Positions 9,663-18,485 of a stretch of 28,137 nt of DNA are shown here, one piece after another. How positions within the stretch are numbered: position 1 is the stretch's first letter; each line of letters opens with the position of its first letter. Location: positions 1 to 28,137 of the forward strand of contig JBBBWG010005336.1 of assembly GCA_037176905.1 (NCBI GenBank). Direction: 5' to 3'. A program made the translations under genes and the position numbers. The notes beneath the pieces are model-generated. The model saw only the letters and a list, made by a program, of their open reading frames with translations. It searched no databases and was not told the origin of the DNA. This DNA comes from Azolla pinnata (lineage: Eukaryota; Streptophyta; Polypodiopsida; Salviniales; Salviniaceae).

Positions 9663-9905
9663 CCTCGGCTAATCTTGGGGACATTAGTCACAGGGACATT
9701 CTGGATGGACGAGTGCCAGTCCGAGGCTGAGTGTACAACGGAGGCAATAGCTAGGCTCCATACAGTTGAGTTGGTGGACAAGCAATGTTGATGCGCATCA
9801 TGTTGCATGACAACCCATAGGCTGTCTTCTGGGCTTGTCCTATCTAGGGGTGTGCTCCAAGGATGGTAGGGTGTCTTGGTTGTGATGTATTAGATGCCAA
9901 TTCAT
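9663..9905 (-). pseudogene. P/S/T-rich transposon gene, other half of the interrupted copy
   Basis: On the minus strand this matches plus-strand 13755-13985, with YTQPRTGTRPSRMS against YTRPRTSTTLQLTS and PRLAEASSS against PRSANASSS. It continues directly into 6105 once the LTR element and one TGAAG are removed. Stops are present in every frame. Confidence 0.75.
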
Positions 9906-10004
9906 CAATGATGCGATGATCAAACATTGGAACATCATGCAGTACCTAGGAATGACCGAGAAGTACATATTATTAGTGTTGATGTGCAGCAATTGTGCAT
10001 CCAT

Positions 10005-10130
10005 GTTGCAACAAATTCACAGTAAAGTTGCAGCAAACTCGCGGCAATGTTGCAACTATGTGCTACAAATGTGTAGTAAAGTCATTGGCAATGTTGCAAC
10101 GATTTTGCAGCAACGTACATGGATAAATTG
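10005..10130. repeat. Short GCAA/TTGCAGC minisatellite cluster
   Basis: Degenerate units such as AAAGTTGCAGCAAACTCGCGG and GGCAATGTTGCAAC resemble the CACTA subterminal family. No terminus is found next to it. Confidence 0.6.
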
Positions 10131-10640
10131 CTAGAAATATTCAACTAACAACTTTTGAACTAAACTTACAAGGAACCTACATTGATGCTACATTTGATCG
10201 ATATCAGGGCTCTCCACAATTTGGGCAATCCGTCAGATCCTCAATTTCTCATTGGAAGAGTAGACAATCATTGATACAAGCATGGATTCTCTGGTAGTCA
10301 ATGTGATCATCGGTTTTCTTGGATCATCACGGGAAGCTGGTAGACAATGTGGTGTAAGTAACATGCTCCAAACGAAACTAAGCAATGCATCCACGCTGTT
10401 GTAGTGTACATGGTACACCCCTTCCAAATAATGAGAAAATGAGGATAGATCAATAGATATCCTATCTATAAGCCAGTAAAAATGAAAGAATGAGTTCTAT
10501 ACGTGCACAAAGTAAGATTTAAGCCTTCTACCGCCACGTTATTAGACTCCAAGTTTTACACTACACTAATATCTCATAAGTGACACAAAGTGCATCCACA
10601 TATGATAAAAGGAATGTTCACGTGCATTTCATACCGAAAA
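10131..10640. other. No gene seen
   Basis: Intermediate AT content, no conserved motif and only short open frames. Its left part may belong to the decayed transposon copy and its right part to the retroelement promoter region that follows. Confidence 0.4.
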
Positions 10641-11040
10641 AACATGCATGCATGACTAGTGTGCATGAGCGCATGCACAACTAGTGTGCATGAATGCATG
10701 CACAAATATTGTGCAACTATATAAACAAGGCTAGCTTGAAGCCTTGAGAATCATCAAGTTGGTCATCAAGAATCATCATCCAAAAAAATCATCATCGGTT
10801 CGAGGATCAGAAGGGATCATCAGGTCGAATCATCTTGTTGGGAATCATTTGGTTGGAAGATCATCCGGTTGATCATCAACTTGTCGGAGAGATTCTTGAG
10901 GATTAACAAATAAACCCATTAGCATTCATCTTGATCTTTCTTTCTTTCAATCTCTTCCTCTCCTCGTCCAAGACCCTAGTGGTCATCATCTGCCTCATGC
11001 GACGATCCGGTGTCGTACAACATGACATCAAGTGATGAAC
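10641..11040 (+). promoter_or_regulatory. LTR-like promoter and leader: RY repeats, TATA box, TCATC-rich leader
   Basis: CATGCATGCATG at 10643 is followed by a 25-bp tandem pair (10656-10680 and 10681-10705), each unit holding GCATGCAC. CTATATAAA follows at 10717-10725. CATGCATG is the RY element bound by B3 factors of the ABI3/FUS3 type. Downstream, 10750-10880 is full of GATCATCA and TCATCA words, then AATAAA at about 10909, a C/T-rich stretch, and a gag-like frame from about 11060. This order fits U3, R and U5 of an LTR, but no second LTR was found to prove it. Confidence 0.45.
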
Positions 11041-11059
11041 TTGACGTTAAGTGGGTGAC

Positions 11060-11440
11060 AAGGAGATGGAGAATCAGCAAGCGGAGATAAATATGATGGT
11101 ACTATTCGAGAGAATATTTCATGAGTAGCATGCGCAATCGGAGGCAACATTGACCGTGGAAAGGCTCCTGAAGCGGAACGGACAATTCAATGCAAAGGAT
11201 GTGTCTCGCTATTTGTGAGATTACAAGGCTGAGATATTGTGATGTGGAATCTTTGATAGATTTCAAATCATATCCTTCAACCGATGGCTATAGATCGTCT
11301 TTAGGGGAGCATCCATGAGTTGAAGTGACAACACCCGACATGACCAGCGTTTGAAAAAGCATTGAAAACCACCTATGCAATGGAGGACTCTTCAAAGGCA
11401 ACACGGAGGGGTTTTTAGGATTGGGTGGAGACTTTGGACA
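11060..11440 (+). pseudogene. Gag-like retroelement fragment
   Basis: Across frames and several stops the plus strand gives MENQQAEINMMVLFERIF, RNGQFNAKDVSRYL, DYKAEIL, then AFEKALKTTYAMEDSSKAT and RRGF. This looks like the N-terminal gag region of a plant LTR retrotransposon, a family different from the gag at 5.0-5.4 kb. No zinc knuckle follows. It lies directly downstream of the LTR-like promoter, which supports the reading. The right end is replaced by the tail of a minus-strand element. Confidence 0.5.
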
Positions 11441-11449
11441 ATGTCAGAA

Positions 11450-11880
11450 CCAAGCAAGAGATTGATTGATTGAAGGAAGATATAAGAGAAGAGAAGAAGT
11501 GAGGAGGGTGGATTGATAAAAGAAAAGTGGGTTTATTAAAATAGAATGAGTACAAAGAGGAGTTGGATACGAGAAAGGCTTAATGCTGAAGACTGGTGTT
11601 GATTCGAATTGATTTGATATGATCTATATGTCTCTAATTATATGTTTCTATAAATTAGCCTAGAGATTTCTAAAAGGTTCTAGAATGTTCTATACCTAGA
11701 ATTATATTCTAGAATGCTCTCGAAGGTTCTTGAATGTTGTACACCTAGAATATTCTAAGATGGTGTAGAGGGTTCTAGAATGTTCTAGAAAGTTCTAAAG
11801 TTTTCTTTTAATAAACTAATCACTATATTATGAAAAAGTAGCTTTTAGTATTTCATATCATGACCAACTACTTCAATGGT
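11450..11880 (-). promoter_or_regulatory. Probable gypsy 3' LTR with heat-shock-element array
   Basis: The stretch lies directly downstream of the minus-strand chromodomain, where a 3' LTR belongs. Alternating TTC/GAA triplets at exact 5-bp steps occur at 11773-11795 (five perfect units), 11707-11739 (seven steps, two imperfect) and 11678-11690 (three units). On the minus strand they precede a TATA-like TTTATAG (11649-11656), and an AATAAA follows at 11532-11537. LTR ends were not fixed because no second copy is in view. Confidence 0.5.
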
Positions 11881-11923
11881 TAGGTTTCCGATTATGTAGT
11901 ACGAGATCTAGGGGAAATAGTGT

Positions 11924-12560
11924 TCACTCATTCCTTACACTATCCCTCCTAAAACGACGAATAAAAGGAGTCGTTAACAATCTAGGGTTGGGTTTGTGGG
12001 GATAGCGACGATAAGAGTCGTCGATAAGAGCTTGAGCATTATAAACATTATCGACGAGTTCCCATTTGCGATCACTTGAGGTATAGTCTAGCCAATTAAC
12101 GAGATAATACAACTTGTTGCACACAATTTTAGAATCAAGGATGCAGGCTACCTCTTACTTCAAGCTGTTAGAAAATTGGAGACTCGGAGGTTGGGGCGGC
12201 ACAACACGATTGGGAATTGAGCTTGCGTGACAAGGTTCCAAAAAAAGTTGTGAAAGACTAGATCAAGCCGTAAATTTGTAGGAAGATCAAGACAAAATGT
12301 TGCATCATTAATCCGCTCTGTGATGACAAAAGGACCGAGGCATTGATAATCTAGCTTATCACATGGCTGAGTAGTCTTGACGTGATGCCGTAACAACCAT
12401 ACTCGATCACCAATCTTGAATGGAGATGGAAGACAATGGCGATTTGCATGGGCCTTATATTGGGCTTGAGCTTTCTGAAGATGTGAAGACAACTCAGACT
12501 GGAGCTATTGCAGGTGATGGTGCAGGTGAGATCGTTGGAATGTCCACGAGATAGCAACGA
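11924..12560 (-). pseudogene. Ty3/gypsy integrase C-terminus and chromodomain
   Basis: Reading down from 12500, a segment ELSSHLQKAQAQYKAHANRH leads to FKIGDRVWLLRHHVKT and LDYQCLGPFVI, the GPY/F-type C-terminal domain of integrase. After an eroded stretch comes the chromodomain, LYYLVNWLDYTSSDRKWELV then DNVYNAQALIDDSYRRYP, ending at a stop near 11924. Chromodomains at this place define the chromovirus branch of Ty3/gypsy and are thought to guide insertion into heterochromatin. The frame shifts between the two domains. The copy at 25376-25855 is of the same family. Homology between the two copies stops near 12566. Confidence 0.85.
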
Positions 12561-12567
12561 GGATGGT

Positions 12568-13500
12568 TACTAGTATAGGCATAGAAATTTGTTTCAAATT
12601 TGTCGGGAAATTTGTAATTTTTCTTAAATTTGACGGAAATTTTGTCAAATTTGTACGAAATCTAAAATTTGTTTCAAATTTGGGTAATTTCACGGCAAAA
12701 TTGTGACATGTCAAATTTGACAAAAATGTGAAATTTGTTATTAATTCATAGGGAAGTTAGGGAAATTTCTGAAATTTGACGGCAAATTTGTGAAATTTTT
12801 CTGAAATGTGAAATTTGGTTGAGATTTTGCGGCATATTTGTGCAATTTGGGGAATTTTATAGAAAATTTGTGAAATTTGGGGGAAATTTGTGTAATTTTT
12901 CACATATGAGAAATTTGTTAGAAATTTGTGTAATTTGTCATAAATGTAATATTTGTTTGAAATTATTGTAATTTGTCAGAAATGTGAAATTTGTTTCAAG
13001 TTTTGGGAAAGTTGGGCAAGCTTAGACATTTCTGGAAAAATTTGTGATATTTGTTTGAATTTTTCTGAAATTTGTTAGAAATCTTAAATTTGTGAAATTT
13101 GTTAGAATATTTCCAGAATTGTGAAATTTCTTTAGAAATTTCTAGGAAAATTTGTTAATATTTTTCTAAAATTGGTTGAAATTTGAATTTTGTGAAATTT
13201 GTCAGAGTTTTTCTAGAATTTGTCTGAAATCTAAAATTTGAGAAATTTTTCGAGTTTTTAACCTAAACCATAAACTCTAAATTGTTAAAATTTGTTAGTA
13301 AATTTTGGAAAAAGTTTTGAAAATTTTTAGTATTTTTCAGAAAATTGCTAGTATTTTTAAGGTTTTGCTAGGAATTGTTAGATATTTGTCACAAAATGTG
13401 GGAATTTTTAATAATTTAGGGTTAATTTTTAGTGATTTTTAAATTTTGTAATAATTGCCAATGTAATAATTTGTTCGAATTAGGGTTTAGGGTTAATATT
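12568..13500. repeat. Degenerate AAATTTGT array
   Basis: About 900 bp are built from loose 10-16-bp units around GAAATTTGT(G/T)TGAAATTTG, with AT content rising to the right. It starts just where homology to the gypsy integrase stops. The first bases, TACTAGTATAGGC, look faintly like the CACTA terminus. It could be the decayed left subterminal array of the element ending at 16151, but this is weak. Confidence 0.6.
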
Positions 13501-13559
13501 CCAATAAACCGGTTGTATGTATGGCTTTTTGTATAATTATAACCCAAAAATATAGATTG

Positions 13560-15118
13560 ATGGCTGATAGATCACCCCTTCCTCCCACACCAGAGAATGA
13601 GTGGCATGGATATCATGCTACCATGAGATAATGGTAACATCAAATGTCGCTTCACTTTGGTGGTATACCACCAATAGAGGAGATGGGACCATATACAACA
13701 TGGCATCCACCTCTAGTCCCACCGGTGAGGGATCGGCTAGGGTCGTTTGATGTGAGCTTGGACACCGCTCCTGGTATCACCACACCCCACACAGTTGGGA
13801 GCACGCCCCTAGGTGGGACAACCCCATGAGATATCCCTCAAGTTGTCGTGCGATATGATATGCAGCAATGCATGCCATCACACCTATCCACGAACTTGAC
13901 TATAGGGAGCCCAGCTATGCCTCCCCCGTACACTCGGCCTAGGACTAGCACCACCCTGCAACTAACGTCCCCTAGATCAGCCAATGCCTCATCGAGTCAA
14001 GCGAGCCCCACCTTGAGCCACACTAGATCTAGTCCTAGCTCATCTACACATGAGAGCTCAGCCTTTCATAGTTTGGGACGTGGATGTGAACGTCATAGGT
14101 GTTGCGGACGGGATGATGTTGTTGATGGGAGCGCCCACGTCACACATTTTCGACCTGATCATGCTGGTCGTGATCACGATGTCTGCTGATCATTTTGCAC
14201 CCTCGATGACAGTGGGAGGATCGTCACAAATCTCTGGTCCAAGCATGCGTTGATACCTCCTGGACTTAGTGACAGTGCATGTTCGGAATGTGTATGACCC
14301 CTCGACATAGAGATGGGGTAATCAAACAGATCATATATGCATTTCACACTCAGTACCCCATGCCCGAGCACTCTATAGTGAGCTCAGTTTGGCTTCATCG
14401 GACCGTATATTGCGAACTGTCGGAGCAACTACACAAGAGTTGCTCAGGCAATAGTAGACCGGGAGGCAGCTTAATTACCACCACAATTAGATGGTGAGCA
14501 GCCCAGAACATTCACGAGCCTGACTAGAGGAATCCTTGGCACAAGGGGCGTCGAAATGCAGTGCTCGACATGTCACTGTATGTGCGACAGATTGGATCAC
14601 GTGGTGCCCCGAGATGGGGTAGCAGAGGTGTTTCAGCTTTAAATGGCGGAGTTTGTATGTATCTCTATACATCAATATTGTTCCCTTTAATATATTATTA
14701 ACTGGTGTCTTAAATAACATAAACTTATTAGTGTTCTTATTTTTGTGTAGATGGGTGTCCTTGGTCTCTAGCCATATTCGGATGAGGAGGATTATCACCG
14801 AATACATCCACGATGTGAGTCGTGATGTATTTCAGAAGTCTCGGTCTCATCACAAATGACCAACTGATTCTTGGTTTGAGGATACATCCATAGCTGTCGG
14901 GTACCAGTGTTGCTTTGTAGGCAGGCGAAGGTGTAGCGGCTGCTCGAGACCTACTTGAGCAAAACCTTGAGCAAAGCGGCCCATCATCACCTGTTTACAT
15001 TGAGGCGATACACACCGACCCTGGGTCTGGTAATATATCATTAGGGTTAGATATTTACGACTATAATAGCCCTAGTGAGTACGATCCTTCTCTGGAGACA
15101 TTTTTTTGTTTCTTGTAA
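13560..15118 (+). pseudogene. P/S/T-rich transposon protein, likely CACTA accessory gene
   Basis: Frames rich in Pro, Ser and Thr run from a start near 13560 (ADRSPLPPTPENEWHGY) through 13644-13829 (GGIPPIEEMGPYTTWHPP). They continue at 13848-14189, with SSSQASPTLSHTRSSPSSST then DDVVDGSAHV. After several breaks and a likely intron (about 14658-14749), the last part ends near 15118 with an acidic tail (LDIYDYNSPSEYDPSLE). A second copy occurs on the minus strand at 5919-6105 plus 9663-9905, so this is a repeat-family gene. It lies just before subterminal repeats and a CACTA end, as a TNPA-like gene would. The middle part (14280-14480) may resemble plant En/Spm accessory proteins, but no domain is certain. 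Several stops make it a pseudogene as read. Confidence 0.55.
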
Positions 15119-15234
15119 AACTTTAGTTCCATTATATTTTTAGACTTTTAATGATTGTAATCTATATTTCATGTTCTAATTTGAGATCTATAATTTGATT
15201 GATTAAAATATTCAGTTAATTGTCGAAATTCTAA

Positions 15235-16140
15235 CACCCGACCAACAAATTTGTAGCAAATGCACACTAAATGAGCATTAAAACGTCCAACAAACGACCA
15301 CTAAATCATTAGTTTGAACAATGCAATTTTGTAGTAAATAAGTGTTTACTTTGAAATAAAATAACGTCAAATGTCTAGTAAACATTGCATAAAATATGCA
15401 CAAAAGCTCACGTAAACTTTGTAGAAAAACTTGCATAAAACTTGCAGAAATACTCGCATACAATATGCATCAAAACTCGCGTAAACTTTGGAGAAAATCT
15501 TGCATAAAACTTGCAGAAATACACGAGTAAAATATGCAGAAAAACATGTGTAAACTTTGATGAAAATATCGCGTAAAAATCGCATAAATTCTAGCATAAA
15601 ATATGCCGAAACAGTCGCATAAACTATGCAGAAAAACTCACGTCAAATGAGAAGTAAAACTCGCGTAAAATACGCAGAAATAGTTGTGTAACATATGAAG
15701 AAAAACTCACGTCAAATATGCAATAAATCTCGTAGTAAAATTCACGTATAAGTCGTGGCAAAGCTCGGGGTAATAGATGCGGTAAAGTTCCCAAAAAGTT
15801 CGTGGTTAAAATAGCGGCAATGGTTGCGGCAAAGCTCCTATAAATTGTCCGTTAAATCTTGCGTATATGTTTGCATATATGTTTGCGTTAACGATAGTGT
15901 ATATGTTAGAGTATATTTTAGCATATAAATTCGCATATAATATTGCATATATAATCTGACAAATCTCGCGTATATGGTTGTGTATATGTGAGTGTATAAG
16001 TTCGTGTATAATTTTGCGTATAATTTTGTGGCAATTACATGACAAAATTTTTTATGTGATTTGCCGCGAGTTTTCCCACAATGTTTTATGAACTTTTGCA
16101 GAACAAATTTCATAGCAAAATGCATGGCAAACTCGCCAAT
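15235..16140. repeat. CACTA subterminal repeat array (GCAGAAAxACTCGCATAAA type)
   Basis: Repeats of about 15-30 bp (ACTCGCGTAAACTTTG, AACTTGCAGAAATACTCGCA) shift rightwards into GTATATGTTTGCATATATG units. They end in TTTGCCGCGAGTTTTCCC and the terminus at 16151. The array has the same relation to the end as the array at 4.1-4.97 kb, with a diverged unit. Confidence 0.7.
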
Positions 16141-16151
16141 ACCTTGTAGTG
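16136..16151 (-). mobile_element. CACTA right terminus (copy D)
   Basis: Read inward this is CACTACAAGGTATTGG, identical over 16 bases to the end at 5918. ATT (16152-16154) follows. It breaks the left arm of the inverted repeat at 16152-16795: homology between the two arms stops at this point. Confidence 0.8.
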
Positions 16152-16795
16152 ATTGTACATCTTTCAAGAACATTCTGAAATTCTGGTGCATAGAATTTTG
16201 GTGAATGTTTGCCAAGTGGCATGCGATCACGTGGTGTGCCATGCAGATGAATGTTGGCCATGTCACATATGCCATGTAAGTCAGTAGAAGACCTATAAAT
16301 TGAACTCCACTCTTGATGAACCATTTTGGTTCAAATTGTCAAGGTCAAGCGAATAGAATAAGAATATTGTATGGGTCAAGCGAATAGAGTAATAAGAAAA
16401 GCTAGTAGAGTAAGAAGAGAAGCCAATAAAGAGAGCGAATGATATAACGCATATAAAGATTGGAATCATGTTAATAACCAGCTAGAGTACAGACAAAGAA
16501 GACAAGTCAATGAAGAGAGCGAATGATATAATGCATATAAAAATTGGAATTGTATTAATAACCAGCTGGAGTAGAGAGAAGGCTAAGGGGGTGCGTAAAG
16601 AATGTGTTCAACCAAAATGGTTCATCAAGAGTGGAGGGGTTCAATTTATAGGTCTTCTAATGACCTGCATGACATATGCCACATGAGCAACATTTATCTG
16701 CATGGCACACCACATGGCCGCACGCCACTTGGTGAACATTCACCAAAATTCCATGCACCAGAATTCCGAAATGTTCTAGAAAGATCTACAGTATT
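16152..16795. repeat. Inverted repeat with 180-bp arms
   Basis: The minus strand of 16152-16330 matches the plus strand of 16610-16790, starting at ACCAAAATGGTTCATCAAGA. The 280-bp spacer holds an 84-bp tandem duplication: GAGAGCGAATGATATA recurs at 16431 and 16515, and each is followed by TTAATAACCAGCT. All three frames of each arm are partly open, but no protein family was recognised. It may be a foldback element or two opposed copies of one repeat. Confidence 0.75.
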
Positions 16796-16857
16796 AGTTG
16801 TTCTACAACATTACAATATTATTCTATCATATACATGACATGTCACACTTTATAAGG

Positions 16858-17335
16858 TTTACGAAAATGACACATTTTTTACCATATACGAAGAGTATCA
16901 GTAGTGAAGGTACAATTGATCTCGTTCTGCGAGAAGTTTTTCGATAGCATGGTCTTCCCGATAATATTATTAGTGATTGAGACCCTCAATTCGTGTTTAA
17001 ATTCTAGCGACATTTATTGTTATTATTAAAAGTATCTTGTAATCTTTCTTCAAGTTACCATCCATAAACTAATGGTCAAACAGAGGATATCAATCAGACA
17101 TTAGAACAATATCTTCAAGGTTTCATCAACTATCAACAAGATGATTGGGCATCTATTCTACATTTTGTAGAGTTTGCCTATAATAATTTTGTCCATTCCT
17201 TTACTATAGTTACACCATTCTTCTCCTACTGTGGTCAACATCCTTGTTGGACATTCTTAGAGCTTCCTCCATTTGCTACCTATCCTTGTGCGGAAGAACG
17301 TCTCTCTTGAATTCGTTAGATTCAACAAGATGGTT
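16858..17335 (+). pseudogene. Ty3/gypsy integrase core fragment
   Basis: Across frames the plus strand reads FTKMTHFLPYTKSISSEGT, DLVLREVFRYHGLPDNIISD, RDPQFVFKFW, SSYHPQTNGQTEDINQTLEQ, DDWASILHFVEFAYNN and ELPPFATYPCAEERLS. These are the DDE integrase core landmarks, including the second catalytic Asp in the ISDRDPQF segment. There are frameshifts and stops near 17310-17330. It is on the opposite strand from the integrase pieces at 12 and 25 kb, so it is a separate insertion. It starts only about 60 bp after the inverted repeat. Confidence 0.8.
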
Positions 17336-18400
17336 GAATGAGCTTGCGGCAGCTCGACAATCTTGGAACACAAATTTCAAGACTTGACTATGAACTCCAC
17401 GAATGAGGGTGAACCTACATTTTTAGTGAAGCCATTTAAGAGATACAAGAAAGAAAGCATCAAGGTGGCTAATGGCAATTGGCTTGGCCAAACACACAAA
17501 TCAGTCTTTTGATATTAAGAATTAAGAAATAATGCAATTCATGCAAGGATATTGCTTTCTTTGAATTGTTTGGGTGAGTGAGGTTTACATTGGTCATTTT
17601 TCGTGTTTTATTGTTTAGGGAGAAAACAAAATGTTGACACTGTTTGTAAACCCTCTCATCATAGACTCAAATATGCTCAATTTTGTCTTGCTTTCTATCA
17701 TAAATTACCCCAGTTATGATCATGCCTGAGTGTGTCTAATAATATACATTATGATTTTTCAACAAATTCTATATTCCCTTTGAAGATTCCAAAATTGCTT
17801 AATTGAATCAACACATCTATACAGAAATGTCTCTAATTACTCCTACTTCTACATCAATATCTTTCAATTCCCATTTTAATCTTGCAACTTGTTGATAACA
17901 CCATTAAAAATATTCGTAACATCCATTCCGGTTAAATCTTCATCCAAAGTTATATTCATTCAATTTTTCCGAAAAATACTCCCTCCTCTCCATGTTGGTT
18001 GAAGCCATTGATCCTGTTTTTGTACTCAAACACTATATCCTCCAAATCTTCCAGAGCAACCTAGGAAGTGTTTGCCCTTGATCATGGTTAAATAGGGAGA
18101 CCATGTTGATTGTTATCACAGTTTTGATCATCTGACATGCATTTAGAATCATGCCTCTTTCCAACTAACTGCTCGATTGTGTTTCCCATACAAAATTTAT
18201 CAAGAAGAAAATAGAGACGGCTGTAAATCCTAGGATAGTGTGATTCACAAAGTTAGAAAAAGCAAAAACAGAACAGGAATTCCGAAGAAAATCTCTTCAA
18301 ATCTGCAAAATTGCTGCCTCCAGAATCAATTACAACTGTGTTAACACAACACAAGCAATGGATATACTTGCGAATCCAGCATCACACAATCTAAGGATTT
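17336..18400. other. Decayed retroelement-like sequence, then gene 3' flank
   Basis: At 17590-17650 the plus strand reads FYCLGRKQN in one frame, faintly like the end of a gypsy RNase H domain; this is weak. From about 17700 to 18400 nothing is recognised. It borders the 3' end of the protease gene. Confidence 0.35.
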
Positions 18401-18405
18401 CTGGC

Positions 18406-18411
18406 TTTATT
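18406..18411 (-). terminator. Poly(A) signal of the UBP gene
   Basis: AATAAA on the minus strand, 75 bp after the UBP stop codon. Plant signals are loose, so this is only a likely one. Confidence 0.5.
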
Positions 18412-18485
18412 AACCAGGCCAAAAACCCACTAGTGATCTCCTATCAACCTCATCCTTCATATGGAAACTCAAACTTACCAGTCTT

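Noticed and set aside
10399..10406. Another CACTA terminus (GTTGTAGTG)
   Set aside because: The inward sequence CACTACAACAGCG lacks the shared AGGTAT, and no subterminal array adjoins it.
12568..16151. A complete 3.6-kb CACTA element
   Set aside because: The left end is only faintly like the terminus, and its flank (GGT) does not match the right flank (ATT) or the interrupted inverted repeat, so only the right end is claimed.
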